Source: Corynebacterium ammoniagenes DSM 20306
GTDB taxonomy: Bacteria > Actinomycetota > Actinomycetes > Mycobacteriales > Mycobacteriaceae
DNA length: 64,000 nt
Direction of reading: 5' to 3'
Assembly (NCBI RefSeq): GCF_001941425.1
Contig: NZ_CP009244.1
Span: 1,426,001 to 1,490,000 of the forward strand
Numbering within the stretch: position 1 is the stretch's first letter; each line of letters starts with the position of its first letter. Under the pieces are notes generated by a model, which was not told the DNA's origin, did no database searches, and saw only the letters and a program-made list of their open reading frames with translations. The position numbers and the translations under genes were made by a program. Of the stretch, positions 47,240-55,702 are shown in pieces.

Positions 47240-47776
47240 TTACTTTTGTTCGTACCAACCCCACAAGATGGAGCGACCAAGGGTGTGGAAGTAGATATTG
47301 AAGCCCAAAACTGTTGGTGAGGCGTCAGGATCGATATCGAGGGTCTCCACGTCAAGAGCGTGTACCGCGTAGAGATAACGGTGTGGCGCGTGGCCAGCTG
47401 GTGGCTGAGGGCCATAGTATTCACGCTGCCCGCCGTCGTGCTTCAAGGAGATGACCCCATCGATTCCAAGATCAGCCTTCGAGCCAGCGCCCTGTGGAAG
47501 TTCAGTGACATCCGCCGGGATATTAAATGCCGCCCAGTGCCAGAAACCCGCACCAGTGGGCGCATCAGGGTCAAGCAGAGTGACTGCTAAAGACTTCGTG
47601 CCTTCTGGAAGGTTTGACCATTCCAGGTGAGGTGAGACGTTGGAAGGAGCGCGAAACTTCTCTTCAATCTCATCACCATCAACGAAGTCATTCGACGCCA
47701 GCGCGAATGATGGAGGGTTACCTAGTGGTTCATAAGGATCTGGACCGGGAAAACGTGGTTCGTTGTAATTAGCCAT
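47240..47776 (-). CDS. YbhB/YbcL-family PEBP (Raf kinase inhibitor-like) protein
   Basis: A 178-residue cytosolic phosphatidylethanolamine-binding-protein fold with the two conserved ligand-site motifs: LLDPDAPTGAGFWHWAAFNIP and PPAGHAPHRYLYAVHAL. In M. tuberculosis the homologue (Rv2140c) also lies next to pyrD. Bacterial role is unsettled, with small-ligand binding proposed. ATG 47776 (MANYNEPRF) fits the family; the upstream ATGs at 47797-47800 fall within an inverted repeat and are less likely. Confidence 0.9.
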   Translation of the reverse strand: MANYNEPRFPGPDPYEPLGNPPSFALASNDFVDGDEIEEKFRAPSNVSPHLEWSNLPEGTKSLAVTLLDPDAPTGAGFWHWAAFNIPADVTELPQGAGSKADLGIDGVISLKHDGGQREYYGPQPPAGHAPHRYLYAVHALDVETLDIDPDASPTVLGFNIYFHTLGRSILWGWYEQK

Positions 47777-47796
47777 ACGTCCATTTGTACCGGACA

Positions 47797-47815
47797 TCAC
47801 AGAAATTTTCTGTGA
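47797..47815. promoter_or_regulatory. inverted repeat TCACAGAA-ATT-TTCTGTGA upstream of the PEBP gene
   Basis: 8-bp perfect arms with a 3-base centre, 20 bases before the PEBP start codon on the minus strand. It could be an operator. Read rightward it is a hairpin followed by CTTTTT and could equally block transcription entering from the left. Confidence 0.4.
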
Positions 47816-48079
47816 CTTTTTGGATCTCTCCCATCATGGCATTAAACAGGCATTCGCTCACCGACTACTAAATATGTCCTCCGTCCATTTTCGGAAGATT
47901 CGTCATGGAGTATCCGGAGTCGATACCCTCAAGTCACAACGATGTATTTTAAACGTGCACTCAACGACTAGCTCGACTGAAGTTTAGTATCTTGAGCTGG
48001 CGATTTGTATGGCGAGCTGATTAACCGCTACAGTTAGTCCGTGCCTAACGGAGCCCTGTGCTTTGTTAAATATCACCCA

Positions 48080-48165
48080 GCCCGGGTGGCGGAATGGCAG
48101 ACGCGCTAGCTTGAGGTGCTAGTGTCCTATTAACGGACGTGGGGGTTCAAGTCCCCCTCCGGGCA
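48080..48165 (+). tRNA. tRNA-Leu (anticodon GAG)
   Basis: 86-nt class II tRNA. The acceptor stem pairs gcccggg with tccgggc (one G-U), the anticodon stem ctagc/gctag encloses loop ttGAGgt, the variable arm (tgtcctattaacggacg) is long as in leucine tRNAs, and the T arm has the gttcaag loop with 5-bp stem. The discriminator base is A, as required for Leu. The CCA end is not encoded. Reads CUC/CUU codons. Confidence 0.96.
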
Positions 48166-48178
48166 CAAAATTTTCATC

Positions 48179-48213
48179 AGTCTTAGCCCACACTTTGTCG
48201 GCTAAGACTTTTT
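48179..48213 (+). terminator. intrinsic terminator after tRNA-Leu
   Basis: 10-bp stem (48179-48188 with 48200-48209), 11-base loop, ending in TTTTT, 14 bases after the tRNA. Confidence 0.88.
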
Positions 48214-48341
48214 GTATATCCAGCTCTTATTCACTTAGCCGCAGCCCACGAGCTCTCGGATTTTCCTCTGCATTGCAGAGTCCATCTTGAGATGAATGCC
48301 GGCTGGAGTTGCCGCAATGCGCGCGGGTACTATGACTGCTC

Positions 48342-49082
48342 GTGTCTTCCCTTGCTTCTTGGCTTCAAAGCTTCGCAGAGTTTCTCATTGGCCTCTGCAA
48401 AGACGCCGTGGCATCCATTGGCCAATGGAGCTGGGCGCGGCGGATCGCGGTCGTTGCCGCAATTATCACAATCCTGGTCGTCATCTTCTTCATGGACTTG
48501 CCGGACATTGAGCAATTGCGCGCTTGGGCACACGGCGCCGGCGCATGGTTCATCGTGGTGTTTTGGATTGGCTATGTAGTCCTTACGCTATTTCCTCTCC
48601 CCCGGACCTTCTGGACGGTTGCGGCAGGCGTTCTCTTTGGCCCAGGGCTGGGACTGGCCATCGCGTTGACAGCGTTGACCGTATCCGCCATTATTGCGCT
48701 TTTAGTTGTGCGTGGTCTTTTAGGAGATTGGATGCGCCCACGGCTTAAACACCCCGCGGTCGCGGGCATTAACGCACACTTAGAGCGTCGTGGATGGTTG
48801 GCTATCGCTTCTTTACGCTTGGTGGCAGGAGTCCCCTTTTCAATACTTAATTACGCCGCTGCCTTGACGGCCATTCCCGTTGGACAGTTCGCAATCGCAA
48901 CCTTAGTCGGCTCCATCCCCACCACTGTTATTGGCGTATTCTTTGGCGACTTATTAACCGGAGAGATGAACTTCGGCATCCTTGTCGCAATGATCGGTTG
49001 CGCAGTGTTGGGAATTGGTGGATTAATCCTCGACTCGCGGCTGCCCGTTGCACCAAGTAGTCAAGGCAACACCGTAGACTAG
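48342..49082 (+). CDS. TVP38/TMEM64 (DedA-like, VTT domain) membrane protein
   Basis: A 246-residue membrane protein with about six hydrophobic helices. It carries the VTT-domain marks: LFPLPRTFWTVAAGVLFGPGLG (re-entrant helix with FG.) and RLVAGVPFSILNYAAALTAIP, then IATLVGSIPTTVIGVFFGD. Members are implicated in lipid flipping across membranes; which lipid is not known here. Start is a GTG at 48342 in a frame that is free further upstream, so it is not certain. Only five bases separate its stop from the next gene, which implies cotranscription. Confidence 0.85.
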   Translation: MSSLASWLQSFAEFLIGLCKDAVASIGQWSWARRIAVVAAIITILVVIFFMDLPDIEQLRAWAHGAGAWFIVVFWIGYVVLTLFPLPRTFWTVAAGVLFGPGLGLAIALTALTVSAIIALLVVRGLLGDWMRPRLKHPAVAGINAHLERRGWLAIASLRLVAGVPFSILNYAAALTAIPVGQFAIATLVGSIPTTVIGVFFGDLLTGEMNFGILVAMIGCAVLGIGGLILDSRLPVAPSSQGNTVD

Positions 49083-49087
49083 AAAGC

Positions 49088-49687
49088 ATGTTGGCTGTCC
49101 ATGCACGTTACCGAGGCCGCGCTACACGGCGCGCAGAATTAGTTGAACGCTCCGCCGCAGCTCTATCCACTTTGGATGGAGTGGGCGAGTTTGAATTTCT
49201 TGGTGTGGAGGATATCTGCGCTGAGGTCGACACAGCCACCGCGGTGTGTGAGGTTGCCATGGCATTGCTTGCCGATGGCTCTTGGGCCATCTCCATCGGC
49301 GTTTCCGGCAACGATGCCAAAAACACTGCAACGAGCGGATTGAAAGCATCTGCGCGCCCTGGGCAGGTCTATGCGAGCATTGAGCCGACCGTTTCTAGTG
49401 GGGTCGGTGTAAAAGCTGCGAAAGACAAAGCGAAGAAGGACTCCGCTAATATTGTCGCGGCATTTTCTTTGTTGAGCTTTGTCTTAGGCAAGCGCACTTC
49501 GGAAGGACGTGAAGCAACGTCCTTGGTGCGCTCTGGGCTTAACCAAAACGAGGCTGCGGAGGAATTGGGCATCTCCAAGCAAGCGATGTCGCAGAGGCTG
49601 CAGGCAGCTGGCTGGGCGGCCGAGGGAGCTGGTTGGCAGCTTGCGGTTAACCTCATCGCTGCCGCCAACCCAGATTCGGATATCTAG
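49088..49687 (+). CDS. hypothetical protein with C-terminal helix-turn-helix
   Basis: Not recognised beyond the C-terminus. 199 residues: an N-terminal alpha/beta part with GSWAISIGVSGNDAKN, a K/A-rich middle, and a helix-turn-helix at about residues 145-175 (LNQNEAAEELGISKQAMSQRL), as in sigma region 4 or XRE-type DNA binders. Probably a DNA-binding regulator, perhaps related to SatD-like proteins, but I cannot confirm that. Directly follows the TVP38 gene and ends 3 bases from the convergent DUF3097 gene. Confidence 0.65.
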   Translation: MLAVHARYRGRATRRAELVERSAAALSTLDGVGEFEFLGVEDICAEVDTATAVCEVAMALLADGSWAISIGVSGNDAKNTATSGLKASARPGQVYASIEPTVSSGVGVKAAKDKAKKDSANIVAAFSLLSFVLGKRTSEGREATSLVRSGLNQNEAAEELGISKQAMSQRLQAAGWAAEGAGWQLAVNLIAAANPDSDI

Positions 49688-49690
49688 CTT

Positions 49691-50542
49691 TTACAGCAAA
49701 TCGTATTTAGATAGTTCCGGGGTGGTAACGAAGTCCACCAAGCGCTCCACTGCCCCGATCAAGGTTGAGTCAAGGTCGCGGAAGCTGTTAACGGAGTTAT
49801 ACACCCGACGCCAGCCTTCTTTCGGGTCAGACCAGCCCAAGCGCTGGCACACCCCGGTCTTCCAATCTTCGCCATACGGAACTTCGGGCCAGGCTTTAAT
49901 ACCTACCGCTTGCGGCTTAACCGCGGCCCAGATATCGATGAAGGGGTGGCCGGTAACCAAGACGTGTTCCCCCACCGTTTCAGTCATGCGAGTTTCTTTG
50001 GATCCTTTAACTAGGTGGTCAGCAAGGACACCAACGCGGCGGCCGGGTCCTGGCTGAAATTCCCTCAGCCGGTCTTCCAGATTGTCTAAGCCTTCGAGAT
50101 ACTCGACGACTACGCCCTCAACCCTTAAGTCATGGCCCCAGACGCGTTCGACGATGGCAGCATCATGAATACCTTCTACCCAAATGCGGGAAGGTGCAGC
50201 TACCTTTGCTTCGACGTTTTCTACCCGTCGTGAGCCAGAATTGGACTTTCGCTGAGTTTGCTTCGGTGCGACATAGCGCTCCAACGACACCCGGTTGCCT
50301 TCATACAAAAAGCCGCCTTTGATCAGATTAAAGACGCGCTCGGTGCCATATCGGTCTTCCAAGCGGATGACATCGCCATAGACGGTTTTATCTACTCCCT
50401 TGACCGCGCCAACAAAATCATCGCCGAATACCTCCACCACAATCCCAGGTTTCGCCGGAATGACTGGGTAGACAACGGGTTTGTTTCGGGCATGGCCGCC
50501 GAGGATATCGCCTGCATATGGATCGCGGGAAGAAAAACTCAT
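49691..50542 (-). CDS. DUF3097 family protein
   Basis: A 283-residue actinobacterial protein of unknown function. The core includes VEVFGDDFVGAVKGV, a Toprim-like stretch RIWVEGIHDAAIVERVWGHDLR with acidic residues, VVEYLEGLDNLEDRL and GVLADHLVKGSKET, then TGHPFIDIWAAVKP. These suggest a nucleotide- or nucleic-acid-handling fold (Toprim-like E ... DxD is my reading, unproven). ATG 50542 (MSFSSRDPYAGDIL) is chosen since the longer frame overlaps the divergent gene. Divergent from the gene at 50590 with only 47 bases between. Confidence 0.8.
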   Translation of the reverse strand: MSFSSRDPYAGDILGGHARNKPVVYPVIPAKPGIVVEVFGDDFVGAVKGVDKTVYGDVIRLEDRYGTERVFNLIKGGFLYEGNRVSLERYVAPKQTQRKSNSGSRRVENVEAKVAAPSRIWVEGIHDAAIVERVWGHDLRVEGVVVEYLEGLDNLEDRLREFQPGPGRRVGVLADHLVKGSKETRMTETVGEHVLVTGHPFIDIWAAVKPQAVGIKAWPEVPYGEDWKTGVCQRLGWSDPKEGWRRVYNSVNSFRDLDSTLIGAVERLVDFVTTPELSKYDLL

Positions 50543-50589
50543 GCTGGCTATTTTATCGTCTCGGCCAAGGTCAACTAGACTGGCTCGCC

Positions 50590-51390
50590 ATGGACATGCG
50601 CGAACAGGTGTGGTCACCGCTTCAAAATACGGCAATTTGGATGGGAGCTTGGCTCTATGGCCATGAGCCCGCCGATGACGCCTTGGCCGCTTTGAGCCAA
50701 CTTGGCGGCACTCAACGTCTAGTCTCTACGCCTGACGATGTTTCGACTACGCGGCCATTTATCGACGCTTTATCTCTCATCCGGGAATCTACAGCCGGCG
50801 CAGATCCCGCCGATGGTCCTACCTTGCGTTTGATTCTTTCTGGCCCCGGTGATCCGCCAGCGCTGCTTGTTAATTCTCCAGCGACCATTGCGGCCACCCG
50901 AAACGGTCAAGGAGCGTTAGTTGTACGCGCCGATACTTCCGGTACCGGTGAAGAACGCCATTTGATTTTGGTTCCTGAGCAAACAGAGCGCGGAACGGAT
51001 TGGACAATCTTTGAGGAAACACAAAGGCTGCCGTCCCCAGCGTGGTTGAGCCCAGGTGACGCAGATGCCTTATTGTCTCAAGCCACTGACGAGTCCGCAG
51101 CCTTGATTGAAGCGATGGGTTATAAATCGGATAAAGTCCCCAATCCGCGTTTAACGGTGGGGACCTTAGCTGATTTCTATGACACGCCGGGGCTGCCATT
51201 GAGCACTCCGGGCCGCTCGGCAAAACTCTTTGCGCGTGCAGATCGCGTCGCTGCCATTATTGAAACAGTTACGGATCGCGTCGATGATCACAGTTTGGAT
51301 CCACAGCTTTTTCGCCTGTGGCGTCATGTGCGCGCCGCGCGCATAGCCGGCGTCGACTATGCGCTGATGGACTTCGCACGAGGAGCTTAG
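50590..51390 (+). CDS. hypothetical protein
   Basis: Unrecognised 266-residue soluble protein, without signal peptide, membrane segment or clear motif. It has a segment RLILSGPGDPPALL and a C-terminal helical part (QLFRLWRHVRAARIAG). The start ATG at 50590 or 50596 avoids overlap with the DUF3097 promoter. Its TAG stop shares three bases with the stop of the convergent ferrochelatase gene, so the two mRNAs must overlap. Confidence 0.7.
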   Translation: MDMREQVWSPLQNTAIWMGAWLYGHEPADDALAALSQLGGTQRLVSTPDDVSTTRPFIDALSLIRESTAGADPADGPTLRLILSGPGDPPALLVNSPATIAATRNGQGALVVRADTSGTGEERHLILVPEQTERGTDWTIFEETQRLPSPAWLSPGDADALLSQATDESAALIEAMGYKSDKVPNPRLTVGTLADFYDTPGLPLSTPGRSAKLFARADRVAAIIETVTDRVDDHSLDPQLFRLWRHVRAARIAGVDYALMDFARGA

Positions 51391-52481
51391 ACGGAAGACT
51401 TCGCTTTCTTCAGTGACCAGATGTCACAGCATCCAGCAGCGCAGGGGTTACCGTTTTTCGTATTGCCTTGAACCGTGACATCACCCAGAATTTCCGGGGT
51501 GCGACCAGCTGTGTGTTCTTCCACGAGGTCGACAATCATAGCGGCAAAGGAATCTTCTGGCCCAACGGTATAAGCGCGAGATACCTGGACGCCTAGTTCT
51601 GTCGCTGCCTCAACAAGTTCGGTATCAAGGTCCCAAATAACTTCCATGTGGTCAGAAATAAAACCAATGGGGCACACAACGACTGCTTTCACACCGTCTT
51701 CAGCGTGAATTGCTTCGGTGTGGTCAACAATATCGGGCTCGAGCCACGGAGTGCGTGGGTCTCCGGAGCGAGATTGCCACACAACGTCGTATTCCTCGAT
51801 CCCTGCGGCCTCGGCAACGAGTCGGGAGGCTTCTGCCACCTGACGGGAGTAAAGGTGTGGATTATCTTTGCCGCCGCCAACTTCATCGTGTGCGGTAGGT
51901 ACAGAGTGAGCGGTAAACAAGATGCGCATATTATCGCGCTTATCGGCATCGACAGCAGCGATAGCCTCAGTCAAAGCTTTGGCGTTTTCTTCGATGAACG
52001 CTGGATGGGAGAAAAAGTGGCGCAACTTGAGCATGTCGATGCCAGGCAGACCTTTTTCTTCGAGGTGCTGCTCAACATGCACAATGTCCTCGTTGTATTG
52101 ACGGCACGCGGAGTATCCGCCCCAAGCGGAGGTCGCAAATACTAAAGCGGAACGAATTCCGTCCTCGACCATTTGCTCAGCGGTATCTTTTGCCAGCGGG
52201 TGCCAGTTGCGGTTGCCGAAGTAGACGGGCATGTCGATGCCACGAGACTTCAGCTCTTTTTCGACATGGTCGATGATCTCGAGGTTTAGTTCATTGAGGG
52301 GGCTTTTGCCGTTGAAGTGGAAATAGTGCTCTCCTACTTCAACGAGTCGTTCGCGCGGGATGCCACGTCCACGGGTGACGTTCTCAAGGAATGGAACGAC
52401 CTCCTCATTCTTTTCCGGGCCACCGAAAGAAAGAACGAGGAGGGCATCATAATCACGGGGGTTTGGGGATGATTCGGTCAT
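51387..52481 (-). CDS. hemH: ferrochelatase (coproporphyrin III type)
   Basis: Inserts iron into coproporphyrin III in the actinobacterial haem pathway (also called CpfC). The 364-residue protein has LLVLSFGGPE, the metal-binding His in FTAHSVPTAHD and the conserved Glu in ISDHMEVIWDLD. Three cysteines at the C-terminus (NPCAAGCC) together with an earlier one probably hold a [2Fe-2S] cluster, as in mycobacterial enzymes. Start ATG 52481. It follows the RipA-like gene leftward; a short inverted repeat sits at its promoter. Confidence 0.95.
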   Translation of the reverse strand: MTESSPNPRDYDALLVLSFGGPEKNEEVVPFLENVTRGRGIPRERLVEVGEHYFHFNGKSPLNELNLEIIDHVEKELKSRGIDMPVYFGNRNWHPLAKDTAEQMVEDGIRSALVFATSAWGGYSACRQYNEDIVHVEQHLEEKGLPGIDMLKLRHFFSHPAFIEENAKALTEAIAAVDADKRDNMRILFTAHSVPTAHDEVGGGKDNPHLYSRQVAEASRLVAEAAGIEEYDVVWQSRSGDPRTPWLEPDIVDHTEAIHAEDGVKAVVVCPIGFISDHMEVIWDLDTELVEAATELGVQVSRAYTVGPEDSFAAMIVDLVEEHTAGRTPEILGDVTVQGNTKNGNPCAAGCCDIWSLKKAKSSV

Positions 52482-52495
52482 AGCCGTAAATCATA

Positions 52496-52509
52496 CCAAC
52501 TAAAGTTGG
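52496..52509. promoter_or_regulatory. inverted repeat CCAACT-AA-AGTTGG upstream of hemH
   Basis: 6-bp arms around a 2-base centre, 15 bases before the hemH start. Could be an operator for an iron/haem regulator or a chance short repeat; it does not fit the DtxR consensus as I know it. Confidence 0.3.
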
Positions 52510-52560
52510 AGTTTTAGAACCACCGTGAGGTTGGGTCGGACACAGCTTTGCTGTATCTAA

Positions 52561-54381
52561 TTAGATCAAGCGAACTGCGTACTCGGACATTCCGGACCAA
52601 CGCACTGGGCTCTTGGTAACGGTCTGGCCCGACTGTGGAGCTTCGAGCATCATTCCATCGCCGAGGTAAATGGCGACGTGGTGGTTGCCATTAGGGCCAT
52701 AGAAGATGAGGTCGCCGCGTTCCATCTCTTGCGGACTAATGCGCTCGCCTTGGTTGTACTGATAGCCGGTAAAGTGCGGCAGGCTCAAGCCCACGCCGGC
52801 AAAGGCGTAGATCATCAGGCCCGAGCAGTCGAAGCCAACCTTGTTGTAATCACCGAAGGAGTCAGCCACGCCGCCATCACGAATGCCCTTGGTGGGGCCA
52901 TTGGCATCGCCGCCACCCCAAGCATAAGGAACGCCAATCTGTGACTCTGCTCGGGCAATAACGGCTTCGATCTTCTCGCTGCGTGAGGCATCGCCAAGCT
53001 CAGCGGACGCTGCGTCTTCTACCGTGCTGGAGGTTGGAAGTTCTTCCAGCACGCCACCGAGCTCTGAGGAAAGGTCATCTTGGGGAGCAGGTCCCTGCTG
53101 AGGGAAAAGAGCACTACTACCGGCCGCCACGGCATCAGTAGTAGCCTGATCTGGCGCAGCGGAGCTCGCAGCACCATTAGCTTCCAGGGAGTGGGCTGGC
53201 TGGGAAGCCGCGACGATTGCTGCTGCGGCACCTACTGCAAGACCTGCTAGCTGCGCGGCCTGCTCGCCGTCGATGCTGCTTCCCTGGTTACCGGACGGAG
53301 AAGGCACCGAGCTGGACTGGTCGCTGCTGGTTTCTGGGGCTTGAGCCTGTGGCTCTACTTCCCCAGCAGCAGCTGCGTTGGCGGAGTAATTCTGCACGGC
53401 AGACGATGACGTCGGCTCCTGGGAGCTCGTCTCGGAGGTCTCTGTCTCAGAAGGTTCAGAAGCCGCGGCATCGCTGCTTGTCGATGTTTCAGTGGCTGCT
53501 TCTGATTCTTCCGTTGTTTCCTGCGTGGTTTTAGCCTCCGCAGATGGAGATTGAGAAGCCGCAGACTCTGACGGGTTAACGTCTTCCGAGCCAGATGTGC
53601 CGGAGGTGCCGGGAGTCTCAGACGAGGAAGGTTCTTCGCCGCGAGCACTAGAGAGCGCTGCCTGAGCTTCTTTTTGTAGAGCGAGCATTTGATCATGCTC
53701 GCTGGAGATTTCGCTGACGCGTTGTTGGTTTTCTTCCAACGCGGCGCGAGCCTCATCCTCAGCTGATTCAGCATTGGCTTCACGCTCTACGGCCAATTGC
53801 TCAGCCTTGCGCAGTTGCGATTCTTTATTGGACTTCTCGGTACGCACGCGCTCAAGCTCGGTAACGGTACCCTGTTGCTTTTCCGCTTGGGACCGCAGGT
53901 AGCTCTGGCGGGTCAACATGTCCTCACGAGCATCTCCGCCCGCAGCACTTGTGACAGACTCGGAGGTGTTGGCACGGCGGTAGGCCGACCGGGAGATCTC
54001 ATCTAGTTTTTCTTGAGCTCCTTCAACCTCGACCTGGGCATCGTCCAGCTCACTGCGCGCGGTGACAGTTCCGCGCCGTGCTTGTTCGGAAAGGTTTCGG
54101 GCATCCTGGAGATCTACCAACGCTTGGTTGGCGCGCTCGCGGAATTCCCCGAGCTCACCTTCCAACCGGGCAATTTCTTCTTGGATGTCAGCAATGGCGC
54201 CAGCCAGCGAAGAGACCGAAACGTTGCCGTCCAAAACATCCTGGATCTTTGCCATTGCGGATGTGTCTTCTTGGGCGATGGCGGGGGTCGTTGTGGAAAT
54301 CAATGAAACGCTGAGCGTACACGCGACAGCAGCTATAGCTGCGCGCATACGATGCGTGCGTTTTGACGAAGTGGTGGCCAC
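52561..54381 (-). CDS. secreted NlpC/P60 peptidoglycan hydrolase (RipA-like)
   Basis: D,L-endopeptidase of the RipA/Cg1735 type, needed for separation of daughter cells. The 606-residue protein has a Sec signal peptide (about residues 1-36, ending AIAQ), a coiled-coil domain (about 40-240), a 200-residue S/E/T/A/P-rich linker, and a C-terminal NlpC/P60 domain from about residue 480 with the catalytic Cys in GFDCSGLMIY and His in NHHVAIYLGDG. In relatives the coiled coil inhibits the active site until activation. GTG start with GAGGAG seven bases upstream. In M. tuberculosis ripA has the same neighbour (Rv1476). Do not confuse with the AraC-type iron regulator also named RipA. Confidence 0.92.
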   Translation of the reverse strand: MATTSSKRTHRMRAAIAAVACTLSVSLISTTTPAIAQEDTSAMAKIQDVLDGNVSVSSLAGAIADIQEEIARLEGELGEFRERANQALVDLQDARNLSEQARRGTVTARSELDDAQVEVEGAQEKLDEISRSAYRRANTSESVTSAAGGDAREDMLTRQSYLRSQAEKQQGTVTELERVRTEKSNKESQLRKAEQLAVEREANAESAEDEARAALEENQQRVSEISSEHDQMLALQKEAQAALSSARGEEPSSSETPGTSGTSGSEDVNPSESAASQSPSAEAKTTQETTEESEAATETSTSSDAAASEPSETETSETSSQEPTSSSAVQNYSANAAAAGEVEPQAQAPETSSDQSSSVPSPSGNQGSSIDGEQAAQLAGLAVGAAAAIVAASQPAHSLEANGAASSAAPDQATTDAVAAGSSALFPQQGPAPQDDLSSELGGVLEELPTSSTVEDAASAELGDASRSEKIEAVIARAESQIGVPYAWGGGDANGPTKGIRDGGVADSFGDYNKVGFDCSGLMIYAFAGVGLSLPHFTGYQYNQGERISPQEMERGDLIFYGPNGNHHVAIYLGDGMMLEAPQSGQTVTKSPVRWSGMSEYAVRLI

Positions 54382-54386
54382 GAATT

Positions 54387-54475
54387 AACTCCTCACACCA
54401 CTGCCGGAAGCCAAAGCTTCGCCGCCCTAGCCACCTCGACGAGGTCACCAGGGTCTAACGAAGCTGAAGGAGTTC
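54387..54475 (-). promoter_or_regulatory. structured 5' leader that can sequester the ribosome binding site of the RipA-like gene
   Basis: On the minus strand, AACUCCU (54468-54474) is fully complementary to AGGAGUU (54387-54393), which contains the Shine-Dalgarno of the hydrolase. Inside lies a 7-bp helix AGCUUCG/CGAAGCU (54459-54465 with 54415-54421), then CCCU/AGGG (54450-54453 with 54425-54428) and a terminal stem ACCUC/GAGGU. Four nested helices of this kind predict a translation-controlling element. It does not match the ydaO/c-di-AMP consensus I know. Confidence 0.5.
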
Positions 54476-55094
54476 AAGCATAGAAATGCCCGAGAGCCCT
54501 TATCTCAGCCGCTCCGAACACACGCTTATCTGCACACGCGCTCTTCGCGCCTCAATAAAGACCCTTACTCCCAACAACTGGCAGTGGGTGCTCAGTAAAA
54601 AGCGAATAGAAAAGATCGTCTCCGCGAATCAATTGCTACTGATTATGTGCCCCAGAAGAAACCAAATACCCGACCAATAATGCTTCAGCTCTTGGCGTGC
54701 TTCCCCACATGCCCGTGCTGTCTTCATGCATCACTGTCAATATTCAAGTCTCAAACCGTGACTTTTTATCACTAGAATCAACTCGTGAGTCGATGTTTGA
54801 ACCATACGACACACACCCAACCCTTCGCACCTACTTTCACAAGAAACACATCCGTCAAGCAAGGCAACATGACTTAACAGAAGTACATAACCAGCACTTC
54901 TGTAATCATTTCGTGACAATTGTAATCTTGGTCACATTTTGGAAAACTACGGGGTTTGGAGGCAATTTTCACGATTTATCCATGCTATTGGCAGGCGAAA
55001 CGAGGGGTTCGCAAAGTTGTCGGCGCCAGGACGTGACGAGCTCAAAACTATAAAGACACTGCAGTAGCAGCGAAATGCCGAATATGTAAAGTAC
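54476..55094. other. gene-free, AT-rich region upstream of the RipA-like gene
   Basis: About 0.6 kb without a supportable gene on either strand. It carries the promoter(s) of the leftward hydrolase. An imperfect GTGAC ... GTCAC repeat lies near 54914-54936 and could be a regulator site. The AT content is visibly higher than in surrounding genes, as expected for a regulatory region. No small ORF with a ribosome binding site was found. Confidence 0.55.
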
Positions 55095-55559
55095 TTAGAC
55101 TTTACTTCCGGTAGCTGTTTTAAACGCAAGAATGCCGCAGCCGGCAATCAGGATGCAGATTGCGGCGACGATAAGTGGCCATGGAAGACCAAAGGGATCT
55201 ACCCCGGTATAGAATTGGTCAAGGAGTGCTACTTGATTCATCCCTTGCGGAATATCGCCCTGCACCGATTCGAGAGTTGCACGTGGGTAGGTATCACTGA
55301 CTGCCGAAACGTTACGAACGGTCTGCACGATAACGGTGTCCAGCCCGGTTGCGTCCTGAAGTTCTTGAGCAATGTCGCGAGCATCGGCTAAGCGCTGTGG
55401 GTAGACATCAACCACGGCGATGCCGTGGGAGTCTTGGAGTGCGGCCTCGATCGGGGCCTGGACATCTGCGTCGTGCGCGAGTTCGGGGTTGGAAAAAGCG
55501 ACCCCATCTTCACTTAGCTGCGCAGAGAGGTCGGCTACGTCAATTCCCTCCGGGACCAT
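55095..55559 (-). CDS. Rv1476-like single-pass membrane protein
   Basis: A 154-residue protein of unknown function. Residues 1-115 form an alpha/beta extracytoplasmic or cytosolic part (GIAVVDVYPQRLADARDIAQEL resembles TPM-like domains), followed by one membrane helix near residues 122-143 and a short basic end. It is the positional equivalent of M. tuberculosis Rv1476, between acn and ripA. ATG 55559 with GGGGTAGG upstream. Divergent from acn; a joint role with the RipA-like hydrolase is inferred only from position. Confidence 0.8.
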   Translation of the reverse strand: MVPEGIDVADLSAQLSEDGVAFSNPELAHDADVQAPIEAALQDSHGIAVVDVYPQRLADARDIAQELQDATGLDTVIVQTVRNVSAVSDTYPRATLESVQGDIPQGMNQVALLDQFYTGVDPFGLPWPLIVAAICILIAGCGILAFKTATGSKV

Positions 55560-55679
55560 GGAACCTACCCCTTTTGTCGTGTAGTCCGTGTGTTGATATT
55601 TCTAGCTACCCCTCTGGTTATATCCAAGTGGGGCCTGCGGAGCTGCGTCGACGCGCCGAGGAATGCTAAAGTCTGGAAA
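55560..55679. other. divergent intergenic DNA between the Rv1476-like gene and acn
   Basis: Holds the start region of the leftward gene and leads into the acn operator. Together with the acn leader (to 55864) it makes a gene-free stretch of about 305 bases. No separate ORF is supported. Confidence 0.5.
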
Positions 55680-55702
55680 CAGTACGAGCGTTCTGTTACA
55701 AT
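55680..55702 (+). promoter_or_regulatory. AcnR operator and -10 box of acn
   Basis: CAGTACGAGCGTTCTG (55680-55695) matches the published AcnR motif CAGNAC-nnnc-GTACTG with one mismatch and is extended to an AACAG...CTGTT inverted repeat. It directly abuts TACAAT (55697-55702), so a bound repressor would cover the -35/-10 region, as described in C. glutamicum. The inferred transcript start near 55709 gives a leader of about 155 bases. Confidence 0.8.

Noticed and set aside
54382..54660. ydaO-type c-di-AMP riboswitch before the RipA-like gene
   Set aside because: The expected GACAGCUAAC-like and GGGGGA segments are not found; only a general hairpin leader can be supported.
54905..54940. MtrA box upstream of the RipA-like gene
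   Set aside because: GTGACA and GTAATC half-sites near 54914 are too far from the consensus I know and more than 500 bases from the start codon.
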